Positions 1 to 6,889 of a stretch of DNA of 10,431 bases are shown piece after piece. How positions within the stretch are numbered: the first letter of the stretch is position 1; every line of letters begins with the position of its first letter. The notes under the pieces are model-generated. The model worked only from the letters and a program-made list of their open reading frames with translations. It was not told the origin of the DNA and made no database searches. Location of the stretch: assembly GCA_023392135.1 (NCBI GenBank), contig JAEVZQ010000453.1:1-10431 (forward strand). The letters are read 5' to 3'. A program made the position numbers and the translations under genes. This stretch comes from Pseudomonadota bacterium (GTDB lineage Bacteria; Pseudomonadota; Alphaproteobacteria; Rhizobiales; Hyphomicrobiaceae).

Positions 1-842
1 CCTTTCGGCCCGCCCAGGGTGAAAGCGGGTTCACCGCAACGGCCTTCAATCGGCGGTCGCTGGCGTTCGTTCTTGCGGCGTTTCTGCTGCTCGTGGCCGG
101 CAATGAGGCGTTGGCGCAGATCCGCACCACCGGCGGAAACGGCAGCATCATCGATGCGCTGATCAAGTGGACGCCGCTTCTGCTGTTCGGCCCGCCGGGC
201 GAATTCGGCGGGTTCGTGCTCAACATTGCCGTGAGCTTCCTCGCCATGGCCATCGGGACCATCACCGGGCTGATCCTGGGACTTGGCCAGATCTCGCTTT
301 ACCCGATGATGCGCAAGATCTCATGGGGGATCACGCAGTTCTTCCGCAACTCGCCCTGGCTGGTCCTGCTCTTTTTCGTGATGCTGCTGACGCCGTTTCA
401 AATCAGGATTGCGGGCGTAACGATTCCGCTGCCCGACTGGATGAAAGCCACGATCGGACTGGCACTACCGATCATGGCCAACATGGCGGAAGTCGTCCGG
501 GGCGCAGTCAATTCCATCCCGACCGCACAGTGGGAATGCGCAGAAAGCCTCGCCTTCACGCGGATGCAGACGCTCTGGCGCATCATCCTGCCCCAGTGCC
601 TGAAGCGCATGATCCCGCCCTGGATGAACTGGTATGCCATTCTGACCATGGCAACGCCGCTGATCTCGATCGTGGGTGTCAATGATGCCATGACCCTGGC
701 GCAGGATGCGCTCGCCGCCGAGCAGCGGACCGAGTTGCTGATGCCGATGTATGGTATGCTCCTGGTTTTCTTTTTCATCTACTGCTACCCGATCGCGCGC
801 TGGACGATTTACCTTGAGCGCAAGTACGCCGTGAAGATCTGA
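1..842 (+). CDS. Polar amino-acid ABC transporter permease (HisM/GlnP family), 5'-truncated by the window edge
   Basis: Inner-membrane subunit of an amino-acid importer. The frame is open from position 3 with no stop upstream, so the true start lies outside the window; 279 codons are visible. A GTG at 93 could be called as a start, but the codons before it encode a basic stretch followed by a hydrophobic helix (visible residues 17-33), which would be the first membrane segment, so I reject it. Further hydrophobic segments lie near residues 71-94, 118-131, 150-162, 210-226 and 247-264. The cytoplasmic EAA loop that docks on the ATPase is clear at residues 178-200 (ECAESLAF...WRIILPQ). The RNSPWL motif (115-120) is typical of the polar amino-acid permease family. 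The stop TGA at 840-842 is followed after 13 bases by the ATPase gene, so the two are co-transcribed. The family assignment is firm; the substrate is inferred only from the downstream enzyme. Confidence 0.93.
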   Translation, partial: FRPAQGESGFTATAFNRRSLAFVLAAFLLLVAGNEALAQIRTTGGNGSIIDALIKWTPLLLFGPPGEFGGFVLNIAVSFLAMAIGTITGLILGLGQISLYPMMRKISWGITQFFRNSPWLVLLFFVMLLTPFQIRIAGVTIPLPDWMKATIGLALPIMANMAEVVRGAVNSIPTAQWECAESLAFTRMQTLWRIILPQCLKRMIPPWMNWYAILTMATPLISIVGVNDAMTLAQDALAAEQRTELLMPMYGMLLVFFFIYCYPIARWTIYLERKYAVKI

Positions 843-846
843 GGAG
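841..846 (+). promoter_or_regulatory. Ribosome binding site of the ATPase gene
   Basis: GAGGAG, nine bases before the ATG at 856. It shares its first two bases with the TGA stop of the permease gene (840-842), so ribosomes finishing the permease are placed directly on the next start. Confidence 0.75.
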
Positions 847-855
847 CCCGCCCCG

Positions 856-1641
856 ATGCCGCTCGCCACGACCAGCGCCACCACACTGGCTGCGAACGGC
901 TGGACACCGGATCAGCCGATCATCTCCATTCGTGACGTGCACAAGTCGTTCGGCGATGTGGAGGTGCTGAAAGGCGTCACATTCGACGTTCGTAAGGGCG
1001 AGGTCGTGTGCATCATCGGCCCGTCCGGGTCGGGAAAATCGACGCTCCTCCGCTGCATCAATGCGCTCGTTCCGATCGACAAGGGGTCGATCAAGGTCGA
1101 GGGCCAGGAGGTGCATGATCCCGCGCTCGACAAGCTGGAGCTGCGGAAAAAGGTCGGGATGGTTTTTCAATCCTACAACCTTTTTCCCCACAAGACCGCG
1201 CTCGAAAACATCATGATGGCGCCGGTGCTCGTCCTCAAGCGCCCCAAGCCGGAGGTCGAAGCGCAGGCCCGGCGCCTGATGACAAAGGTGCGGCTCGAAG
1301 GCAAGGAGAACGCCTATCCCGGTGAGCTCTCGGGCGGTCAGCAGCAGCGGGTCGCCATTGCGCGGTCGCTCGCCATGAACCCGGACGTCATGCTGTTCGA
1401 CGAGGTGACGGCGGCACTCGATCCGGAGACGGTGAAGGAAGTGCTGGTCACGATCCGCGAGCTCGCCGAGGAAGGCATGACCTGTATTCTGGTGACCCAT
1501 GAGATGGGCTTCGCCCGCGAGATAGGTGATCACATCTATTTCACGGATCGTGGTGTCATCGTCGAGCACGGACCACCTGCGACATTCTTCAAGGATGCTT
1601 CCGATCCGCGAACGCGCGAGTTTCTCAGTCAGATTTTGTAA
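856..1641 (+). CDS. Polar amino-acid ABC transporter ATP-binding protein (GlnQ/HisP family)
   Basis: A 261-residue cytoplasmic ATPase that powers the amino-acid importer. All nucleotide-binding elements are intact: Walker A GPSGSGKST (55-63), Q-loop Gln105 in MVFQSYNLFPH, signature LSGGQQQR (158-165), Walker B VMLFDE (178-183) with catalytic Glu183, D-loop ALDPE (187-191) and switch His215 in VTHEMGFA. After Walker B it reads DEVTAALDP instead of the commoner DEPTSALDP, a variant I recall as frequent in amino-acid ATPases. The length is usual for the family apart from an N-terminal lead of about 20 residues before the first beta strand (IISIRDVHKSFG). The start ATG at 856 has a strong GAGGAG ribosome site at 841-846, which overlaps the stop of the permease gene and points to translational coupling. 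Family and role are certain; the transported amino acid is not shown by this subunit. Confidence 0.97.
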   Translation: MPLATTSATTLAANGWTPDQPIISIRDVHKSFGDVEVLKGVTFDVRKGEVVCIIGPSGSGKSTLLRCINALVPIDKGSIKVEGQEVHDPALDKLELRKKVGMVFQSYNLFPHKTALENIMMAPVLVLKRPKPEVEAQARRLMTKVRLEGKENAYPGELSGGQQQRVAIARSLAMNPDVMLFDEVTAALDPETVKEVLVTIRELAEEGMTCILVTHEMGFAREIGDHIYFTDRGVIVEHGPPATFFKDASDPRTREFLSQIL

Positions 1642-1652
1642 ACAACGTCAGT

Positions 1653-1666
1653 CGGGGTCGGCCCCG
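1653..1666 (+). other. Short GC-rich hairpin between ATPase and decarboxylase genes
   Basis: Perfect 5-bp stem CGGGG/CCCCG with a 4-base TCGG loop, 11 bases after the ATPase stop. There is no T run after it, so it is unlikely to be a full terminator. It might protect or separate the transporter part of the message from the enzyme part, or it may be chance in GC-rich DNA. Confidence 0.25.
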
Positions 1667-1686
1667 TAGCATCGCCGCACGAGGCG

Positions 1687-1692
1687 AAGGGA
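1687..1692 (+). promoter_or_regulatory. Ribosome binding site deciding the start at 1701
   Basis: AAGGGA, eight bases before ATG 1701. The alternative ATG at 1713 (five codons in) has a poorer upstream match, so the longer start is preferred. Confidence 0.55.
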
Positions 1693-1700
1693 TCAGCAAG

Positions 1701-3011
1701 ATGCAGAGAAGCATGACCACCGAGGATCAAGCGCTTTGGCAGCGGGCCGAGCGTCATCTCGTTCGCTATGGGCATTTTTTCCAACCGGCGATCATTGCCT
1801 CGGCGAACGGCTCGTTCATGACGACGACGGATGGCCGGCGGCTCCTGGATTTCGCCTCCGGGCAGATGAGCACCATTCTCGGCCATAGCCACCCCGAGAT
1901 CACGGAAGTCATTCGCGCTCAGGCCGGCGAGCTCGTCCATCTCTATAGCCAGCTCCTGTCGCGGCCGGTCATCGACCTTGCCGAAGCGCTGGCGAAAATT
2001 GCGCCGGGCAATCTCGAGCGTGTCATGCTGCTCTCGACGGGCGGCGAATCCAACGAAGCGGCCCTGCGCATGGCCAAGACGGCGAGCGGTCGCTATGAGA
2101 CGCTGGCCCTGTCGCGCTCCTGGCATGGCGTGACCCAAGGCGCCGCGTCCGTGACCTACAACAGCAACCGCTTCGGGCACGGGCCCGCCGCGCCGGGCTC
2201 CTTCGTGCTACCCGCGCCGACACCCTACAGGCCAGCAGCTTTCACGCGCGACGGCAATTATGACTGGGAGGCTGAGCTCGACTACGGTTTCGAGCTCTTC
2301 GATCGGCAGTCGACCGGCAATCCTGCAGCTTTCATCATCGAATCCATCCTTTCGTCCGGCGGGGTGATCGTGCCACCTGCTGGCTATTTGAAGGCGGCAG
2401 CGGAACGTGCTCGCCAGCGTGGCATGCTGGTCATCGTCGACGAAGCTCAGACCGGACTCGGCCGGACGGGCCGGCTGTTCGATTGCGAGTACGACGGCAT
2501 CGTGCCGGACTTCATTACGCTTTCCAAAACGCTCGGGGCTGGCCTTGCGCTTTCGGCCGTCCTGACGACGCCCGAAATCGAGGAGAAATGCTTCGAGAAC
2601 AAATTCCACTTCTACACGACGCATGCGTCCGATCCCCTGCCGGCGGCGGTCGGACTCAAAGTGATCGAAATCATTCTGCGCGACCGGCTCGCCGATCGTG
2701 CACGGATTGCTGGCGAGCGGCTACGGAGCGGCTTCGAGACCTTGATGCAGCGGTTCGAGTTCATCGGCGACGTGCGCGGCCGCGGCCTGCTGATGGGCAT
2801 CGAATTGGTGAAGGACCGGCACACCAAGGCGCCGGCCCCGGAGCTTGCGCAGCGCGTGATGAACCGCTGCCTCGATCTTGGCCTGTCGACGAGCATCATC
2901 CGCGGTGGATGGGGTGTGTTCCGGATTGCGCCGCCGATCACGATCACGGACGACGAGATCGACCTGGGTCTCTCGATTTTCGAGCAGGCCTTCAAGGATT
3001 GCTCGGCATAA
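1701..3011 (+). CDS. dgdA: 2,2-dialkylglycine decarboxylase-like PLP enzyme (class III aminotransferase fold)
   Basis: A 436-residue cytoplasmic PLP enzyme. From memory it aligns with Burkholderia cepacia dialkylglycine decarboxylase along almost its full length, with the same length class (about 433). That enzyme decarboxylates 2,2-dialkylglycines such as 2-aminoisobutyrate to a ketone and CO2, then passes the amino group to pyruvate. Equivalents of its key residues are visible: Gln55 (Gln52), Trp141 (Trp138), Asp247 and Gln250 (PLP ring), Schiff-base Lys276 in TLSKTLGAG, and carboxylate-binding Arg408 in GVFRIAPP. Side-chain ligands of the activating potassium site also match: Ser83, Thr307, Asp311. 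The loop before Arg408 (IIRGGWG) is about two residues shorter than in the known enzyme. It lies 59 bases after an amino-acid ABC ATPase on the same strand, which fits uptake plus breakdown. No LysR-type DgdR gene is in view. An ordinary class III aminotransferase of different specificity is the main alternative. Confidence 0.87.
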   Translation: MQRSMTTEDQALWQRAERHLVRYGHFFQPAIIASANGSFMTTTDGRRLLDFASGQMSTILGHSHPEITEVIRAQAGELVHLYSQLLSRPVIDLAEALAKIAPGNLERVMLLSTGGESNEAALRMAKTASGRYETLALSRSWHGVTQGAASVTYNSNRFGHGPAAPGSFVLPAPTPYRPAAFTRDGNYDWEAELDYGFELFDRQSTGNPAAFIIESILSSGGVIVPPAGYLKAAAERARQRGMLVIVDEAQTGLGRTGRLFDCEYDGIVPDFITLSKTLGAGLALSAVLTTPEIEEKCFENKFHFYTTHASDPLPAAVGLKVIEIILRDRLADRARIAGERLRSGFETLMQRFEFIGDVRGRGLLMGIELVKDRHTKAPAPELAQRVMNRCLDLGLSTSIIRGGWGVFRIAPPITITDDEIDLGLSIFEQAFKDCSA

Positions 3012-3038
3012 AAGTTACACAGCATTGGCCAGCCAAGC

Positions 3039-3064
3039 CCTCGACATGATTTTTCATCGCGAGG
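3039..3064. terminator. Imperfect hairpin after the decarboxylase gene, possible terminator
   Basis: The arms CCTCG (3039-3043) and CGAGG (3060-3064) enclose a 2x2 mismatch, then an ATGA/TCAT stem (3046-3049/3054-3057) closed by a TTTT loop. It begins 27 bases after the stop at 3011 and lies between convergent genes, where a two-way terminator is expected. No T run follows, so an intrinsic terminator of classic form is not shown. Confidence 0.4.
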
Positions 3065-3072
3065 CCGGCGAT

Positions 3073-3087
3073 TTGCCCTCCGGGCAA
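3073..3087. repeat. Perfect short inverted repeat in the convergent gap
   Basis: TTGCCC (3073-3078) and GGGCAA (3082-3087) pair perfectly around a 3-base TCC loop. It is the second of three hairpins stacked in this gap. An 8-bp outer pair, GGCCAGCC (3027-3034) and GGCTGGCC (3101-3108), encloses it together with the hairpin at 3039-3064. Confidence 0.45.
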
Positions 3088-3100
3088 GGCTCAGCGAAGG

Positions 3101-3121
3101 GGCTGGCCTTCGGCGTCAGCC
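3101..3121. terminator. Hairpin with UUCG-type loop overlapping the stop of the last glycosyltransferase gene
   Basis: Seven pairs, 3101-3107 with 3115-3121 (one G-T pair), hold the loop CTTCGGC, which contains the stable C(TTCG)G tetraloop. It overlaps the TGA at 3118-3116 of the minus-strand gene. It could be the end of one or both converging transcripts. There is no T run, and the 5' arm can instead pair with 3027-3034, so the fold is uncertain. Confidence 0.35.
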
Positions 3122-4258
3122 CACCAAGCCGGCGAGGATCGTCCCCGTACGTGCGGCCCCGTCGAGCTCGAGACTGAAGGCCGGCGGCGGGAGTGTCAGG
3201 GCGCGCTCGACGGCGGCGGCCAGGGATGGAGGCGACAGATCAGCCTCATCCAGCTTCACCCCGAAGCCGCGCGCCTGAAGCAGGCCGGCACGACGGGTCT
3301 GCTCGGTCTCTCCAGCATCCGAGAATGGCACGAAAACCGCCGGGCAGCGCGCCGACAGCACGTCGGCGACCGTGTTGTATCCGGCTTGGGAAATCGACAT
3401 CTTTGCAAGAGCCAACACCGCCGCAAGGTCCAGGATGAAGCGTTGAACCGCGATGTTGTTTCCCTCGCCGATTTTGCGAAGGTGGTCGAAATCCGAGTCC
3501 ACCAGATTAGGACCGGTCAGGACGAGCCAGCGCGCAGCTGCCAGCGACGTCAGCGGCTTGGCAGCGATTGCTGCTTCAAGCACCTTGCGCCCAACCGCTC
3601 CACCACCCGCAGAAACGACGACGGCTGCATTCTGTCCAGAGTTGCGCTTGGACTGCGGCGGCGCGGGGGCGACTATGCCGGAATGAAAAACGCTTTTACG
3701 AAGGTCATCCGGAATTGGGAATGTCTCGTCAAGTTTCGCGAGCCTGGGATCCCCATGCACAATGATCGCGTCGAATGACCGGCGCAGGATCGCGATAGTC
3801 TCGTGAAGGCGCTGTGGGTGCCTGCTCTCCTGGAGGATGTCTCGAACAGATGAGACGACGACGGGCCGCGGATCGCGCCTGTGGGCCGCTTCCAACAACG
3901 GCAACAGTTCGAAACGCATTTGCCGTCGTCCAAACGGAAATGCTTCAATCAGAACGATGTCTGGATGACTGCGATCAAAAGCCCCCAAGAGTTCGGAAGT
4001 CCGTCGTTCTTTTATTTCGATACTGGCGGGCTCGCCCGTGATCATCACCAGGTCACTGAAGCCTTCCGGTCCGGCCTTGAGGGATAGGAGCTGGGTGACA
4101 TTCAATCCGTCGAGATCAAGGTTCGCTACAGGCCCACCACCAGTTACCAGATCCACCTCGAACCCGGCATTCCGGAGACCATGCGCGACCCGGACGGCTC
4201 GGAAAAGATGCCCCACGCCAAGGAGGTGCTGCACGTAAAAGAAGACGCGCCGTCTCAC
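3116..4258 (-). CDS. MurG-like glycosyltransferase (COG4671-type, GT28-like), last gene of the minus-strand unit
   Basis: A predicted GT-B-fold enzyme of 380 residues that would move a sugar from a nucleotide-sugar donor to an unknown acceptor, probably at the cytoplasmic membrane face. Seen: an N-terminal first strand and glycine-rich loop FYVQHLLGVGHLFRA (7-21); a family-typical FPFGRRQMRFEL segment (107-118); a linker to the C-terminal domain starting VVVSAGGGAVGRK (213-225); and the GT28/MurG donor-site motif SISQAGYNTVADVL (288-301), followed by ETEQTRRAG (317-325). The frame can be extended to a GTG at 4321, but that would overlap the upstream gene by 67 bases and add a poorly ordered leader. 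GTG 4258 forms a GTGA overlap with the stop of the GT4 gene and has GGAAG seven bases upstream, so I choose it. The gene is distantly paralogous to the one at 5541-6749. No signal peptide or membrane span is seen. Family is well supported; donor and acceptor are unknown. Confidence 0.85.
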   Translation of the reverse strand: MRRRVFFYVQHLLGVGHLFRAVRVAHGLRNAGFEVDLVTGGGPVANLDLDGLNVTQLLSLKAGPEGFSDLVMITGEPASIEIKERRTSELLGAFDRSHPDIVLIEAFPFGRRQMRFELLPLLEAAHRRDPRPVVVSSVRDILQESRHPQRLHETIAILRRSFDAIIVHGDPRLAKLDETFPIPDDLRKSVFHSGIVAPAPPQSKRNSGQNAAVVVSAGGGAVGRKVLEAAIAAKPLTSLAAARWLVLTGPNLVDSDFDHLRKIGEGNNIAVQRFILDLAAVLALAKMSISQAGYNTVADVLSARCPAVFVPFSDAGETEQTRRAGLLQARGFGVKLDEADLSPPSLAAAVERALTLPPPAFSLELDGAARTGTILAGLVG

Positions 4259-5526
4259 TGAGCGGCTTCCGCTGAATGATGATCTCGCGTCTTGGCGAGC
4301 GATGCCTCGAAAAGCTGGCACAGCCTGCCGAGCCCTACCCCCATATCGAAATGCTCTCGCACGTGCTTTTCTCCTGCGCTCCCCAGCCGCTCGCGCACAT
4401 CCGGGTTGCGGATGAGATGTTCCAGGGCTTCCGCGAGACCAGCACGATCATTCGGGTTCACCAAAAGGCCGGTTTCCTCATTCCGGATCAGCTCTGGAAC
4501 GCCACCGACTCTCGTCGACAAACAAGCCAATCGCTGGCTCTGGGCCTCCATCAGCACGTTTGGCAAGCCATCGCGATCGCCATTGCGCGCTTTGCGACAG
4601 GGCAACACGAACACGTCCGCTGCGCGGTAGGCTGCGAGCACGTCGGATTGCGACTGCGCACCAAGCCAGCGAATGCGGTGCGCGATTCCGAGTTTCTGCG
4701 CGTGTCTCTGGAGCCGCTTCAGCAGACTGCCTCCGCCGATATGCGTCAGAACCCAATTCAGAGTGGCTGGAAGCCGCGCCAAAGCCTCGAGCAGATCATC
4801 AATTCCCTTCTTCTCAACCGCGCGCCCCACGATCAGCAAACGAACGGGGTCGGATTCCTCGCTGCCATCTCTCAGTGACGGCGGTGCCGGGCTCACGCCG
4901 AATGTCTCGAGGTCGAGCCCGTGATAGATGAGATTTACGCGGCTCCGATCCAAAGCAAGTTTCGCGAGCCGTTCGTAGCCGTTCCGTGTGCAGGTTGCTG
5001 CCCATTGCGCTGATGCAATATTGTCGCGCAATTCCCAATCCGGCGAAGTCCAGATGTCCTTTGCGTGGGCCGAGCAGCTCCACGGAAGGGCCGTCATCAG
5101 GCTCGTATAGCGGGTCACGGCCGACGGAGTGTGAATGAAATGCGCATAGAGCCATGTTGCTTCCGAAGGCATTTCCGCTGCCAGAACAGCAGCCTGAGCA
5201 AACCGGCGAAAGCGGTTAGGGCTGAAATCACGGCGAAGGTCGGTGAACCACATCGAAAGGGCTTGCCGGAATCCCGGCAGTCGCACGGCTCGGATCAGAG
5301 CACGCGCGACCCGTAGCGGCTCACGGTAAAGATACTCGGGAAGGTAAAGAATCGGCGCGGCAATCGCCCGGTGCACCGGATGCGTGGCAATATCCGTCGG
5401 AAAACGCATCGAGGCTATCAGCAGCCGAAAGCCGGCACGCTCCAGTCCGCATAATTCCTGCGCGATGAACGTTTCCGATAGCCGCGGGTAGCCCTTTACG
5501 ACGACGATGATCAGTCCGAGCCCCAC
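4255..5526 (-). CDS. Glycosyltransferase family 4 (WcaL/exopolysaccharide type)
   Basis: A 423-residue retaining GT-B enzyme, likely adding a sugar to a lipid-linked oligosaccharide or other glycan in the cytoplasm. N-terminal signature: VKGYPRLSETFIAQE (10-24), as in colanic-acid WcaL-like enzymes. The C-terminal donor domain shows IYHGLDLETF (200-209), VGRAVEKKGIDDLLEAL (233-249, with the phosphate-contacting Arg and Lys), and GDRDGLPNVLMEAQS (316-330). In the last, Asp319 and Glu327 occupy the E-x7-E position; Asp in the first place is usual in this subgroup. RVGGVPELI and TGLLVNPND (339-360) complete the fold. The start is GTG at 5526, with GGAG at 5539-5536 nine bases upstream and a 14-base gap from the preceding stop. 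Its stop overlaps the next start by four bases. It sits between two MurG-like glycosyltransferases, so it is probably one step of the same assembly line. Function class is firm; linkage and sugar are unknown. Confidence 0.9.
   Translation of the reverse strand: MGLGLIIVVVKGYPRLSETFIAQELCGLERAGFRLLIASMRFPTDIATHPVHRAIAAPILYLPEYLYREPLRVARALIRAVRLPGFRQALSMWFTDLRRDFSPNRFRRFAQAAVLAAEMPSEATWLYAHFIHTPSAVTRYTSLMTALPWSCSAHAKDIWTSPDWELRDNIASAQWAATCTRNGYERLAKLALDRSRVNLIYHGLDLETFGVSPAPPSLRDGSEESDPVRLLIVGRAVEKKGIDDLLEALARLPATLNWVLTHIGGGSLLKRLQRHAQKLGIAHRIRWLGAQSQSDVLAAYRAADVFVLPCRKARNGDRDGLPNVLMEAQSQRLACLSTRVGGVPELIRNEETGLLVNPNDRAGLAEALEHLIRNPDVRERLGSAGEKHVREHFDMGVGLGRLCQLFEASLAKTRDHHSAEAAQ
4266..4270 (-). 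promoter_or_regulatory. Ribosome binding site deciding the GTG start at 4258
   Basis: GGAAG on the minus strand, seven bases before GTG 4258-4256 and inside the end of the GT4 coding region. With the GTGA stop/start overlap it favours 4258 over the in-frame GTG at 4321. Confidence 0.5.
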
Positions 5527-5535
5527 CGCCGCGCA

Positions 5536-5539
5536 CTCC
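5536..5539 (-). promoter_or_regulatory. Ribosome binding site of the GT4 gene
   Basis: GGAG on the minus strand, nine bases before the GTG start at 5526 and just after the TAA (5543-5541) of the upstream glycosyltransferase gene. It supports the rare start codon. Confidence 0.5.
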
Positions 5540-5540
5540 G

Positions 5541-6749
5541 TTATACCGCAACAGAGGCGGTCAGCTGATGGACGGTTCCATCCAAGTACGTGCCGACCAT
5601 CTCCTGCACACTCTCAAGCCCCCCAAGATCGATTGGTGTGCCGGCTGCAGACGGTTGCGGTCGTGTCGGCAGCCGGTGCAGCGCGCGCGCCATAACCGAC
5701 GGTTCATCTGCAGCGGCCGGCTCCAGCATATCGACGACGCCAAGCTCGGCAGCGCGCGTAGCGCGGATCAGCTGCTCGCGCCGGGGCCGGCTGCGGGGAA
5801 CCAGCAGCGAGCGCTTGTCGAAAGACAGGATTTCGCAGAACGTATTATAGCCGCCCATGCTGACGACCGCGCGCGAACCCAGCATGATCGCTTCCATTTG
5901 TCTCTCGAAATCGAGGACCGTGATATTGGCGACATGCTTGGCTCGCGCGTGGATTTCCGCTCGAATTTCTCCCGACATGAACGGCCCCAGAACCATGACC
6001 AAAGGAAACTCGAGTGAGCGATCATATTCCCGCGCCGCGAGCACCTGCTGCATCAATGGACCGCCATCTCCACCGCCACCAGCAGTGACGAGAATGTAGT
6101 CCTCTGGAAGATCTTGCAGCTTCGAATGCGGAAGTCGCGGCTTGCTGCGCCTGAGATGTCCCGTGAACGCCATTCGCGACCGCACGGACCGCGGCACATT
6201 TAGCCCCTTGAGTGGATCCCAGAAATGCTCACATCCGTAAACCCAGACTGCATCGTAAAGCGCTTCGATTCTGCGAAGGGCGTCATTCCGCTGCCACTCC
6301 GCCCCCACCTGCTCGGGCGCATCCAGGACCTCCCGCAATCCGAGGACGAGCGTCGCACCAAGCGACTTGAGCATGACCAGTGTCTGCTCCAGCTCTCCCC
6401 TGAGGCCGAGCGGCTCTTTGTCAACGATGAAAATACTAGGCCGATATAGCTCTGCAGTCTGCCTGATGATGGCACGCCGCATTTCCAGCGTCTCCGCGAG
6501 ATCAATGTGATCCGCCAGGGACGTATATTCGCCGTTGTGCAGCTTTATCACGCTCGGGATCTTTACAAAATCGACACGCGCGCGGAAATCAAAGGCGCCG
6601 GCTATCGAAGAGCCGGAAATGATTAGGACATGCAGCCTTTTATACCGCTCCACGAGCGCATGAGCGATCTCCCGGCAGCGGCGCAAGTGGCCCAGCCCGA
6701 ACGTATCGTGGCTGTACATGAGCAAGCGTGCGTAGCCATGTCGTAGCAT
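5541..6749 (-). CDS. MurG-like glycosyltransferase (COG4671-type), first glycosyltransferase of the unit
   Basis: A 402-residue predicted nucleotide-sugar glycosyltransferase with GT-B/GT28-like layout. From ATG 6749: first strand and glycine loop LLMYSHDTFGLGHLRR (9-24), VDKEPLGLRGEL (109-120), LGLREVLDAP (136-145), the domain-joining VTAGGGGDGG (221-230), the donor-site motif VSMGGYNTFCEIL (296-308) and PRREQLIRATRAAELG (322-337). The same scaffold appears in the gene at 3116-4258 (GGG..., GYNT..., EQ..RA), so the two are ancient paralogs. The start is uncertain. The frame stays open to TTG 6872, with GTG 6806 also available, but that leader is basic and low in complexity and its second codon positions are unusually GC-rich. 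ATG 6749 gives the length I expect for the family and is chosen, although only a weak AGG lies before it. No membrane span is seen. Product unknown; the family call is good. Confidence 0.85.
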   Translation of the reverse strand: MLRHGYARLLMYSHDTFGLGHLRRCREIAHALVERYKRLHVLIISGSSIAGAFDFRARVDFVKIPSVIKLHNGEYTSLADHIDLAETLEMRRAIIRQTAELYRPSIFIVDKEPLGLRGELEQTLVMLKSLGATLVLGLREVLDAPEQVGAEWQRNDALRRIEALYDAVWVYGCEHFWDPLKGLNVPRSVRSRMAFTGHLRRSKPRLPHSKLQDLPEDYILVTAGGGGDGGPLMQQVLAAREYDRSLEFPLVMVLGPFMSGEIRAEIHARAKHVANITVLDFERQMEAIMLGSRAVVSMGGYNTFCEILSFDKRSLLVPRSRPRREQLIRATRAAELGVVDMLEPAAADEPSVMARALHRLPTRPQPSAAGTPIDLGGLESVQEMVGTYLDGTVHQLTASVAV

Positions 6750-6860
6750 CGACCTGCCGCGAGCAAACCACTCCCAATCCGACCCCGACCCAAACAACTC
6801 GGCCACGGGGCCAGCGTTCCGGCGCGGAGATTTACTCCCCCGCTGCCTCTTGCTGGCGCT

Positions 6861-6889
6861 ATTCGGTTGCAAAACGACTCAACCGTCAA
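6861..6889 (-). promoter_or_regulatory. Possible sigma-70-type promoter ahead of the glycosyltransferase genes
   Basis: On the minus strand TTGACG (6889-6884) matches the -35 consensus at five of six bases. A 17-base spacer leads to CCGAAT (6866-6861), only three of six for -10. It lies in the largest gap of the unit (6750-6925), after the DppC-type permease stop. It could give the glycosyltransferases a start of their own, but the -10 is poor. Confidence 0.2.

Noticed and set aside
93..95. GTG as start of the left-edge permease
   Set aside because: The frame is open to the window edge and the codons before it encode a basic stretch and a membrane helix expected for this family, so the gene begins outside the window.
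167..685. 172-codon plus-strand frame inside the permease gene
   Set aside because: Shifted frame of a clear membrane protein; the product is His/Asp/Arg/Pro-rich with no family likeness.
775..1569. 264-codon open frame on the minus strand over the ATPase gene
   Set aside because: It lies antisense to an intact ATPase with every motif present; its translation is rich in His, Arg and Asp with no recognisable fold, as expected of the antisense of a high-GC gene.
1653..1666. Hairpin as an intrinsic terminator between ATPase and decarboxylase
   Set aside because: Stem of only five pairs and no T run; more likely neutral or a weak mRNA structure, listed only at low confidence.
2208..2624. Minus-strand frame within the decarboxylase gene
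   Set aside because: Antisense to conserved DgdA residues including the PLP-binding region; no independent coding signal.
3012..3115. Small gene in the convergent gap
   Set aside because: Open frames that cross it are tails of shadow frames from the neighbouring genes; none has a ribosome site and recognisable product. The inverted repeats better explain the segment.
4276..4878. 200-codon plus-strand frame over the GT4 gene
   Set aside because: Antisense to the GT4 donor-binding domain, whose conserved motifs fix the coding strand as minus.
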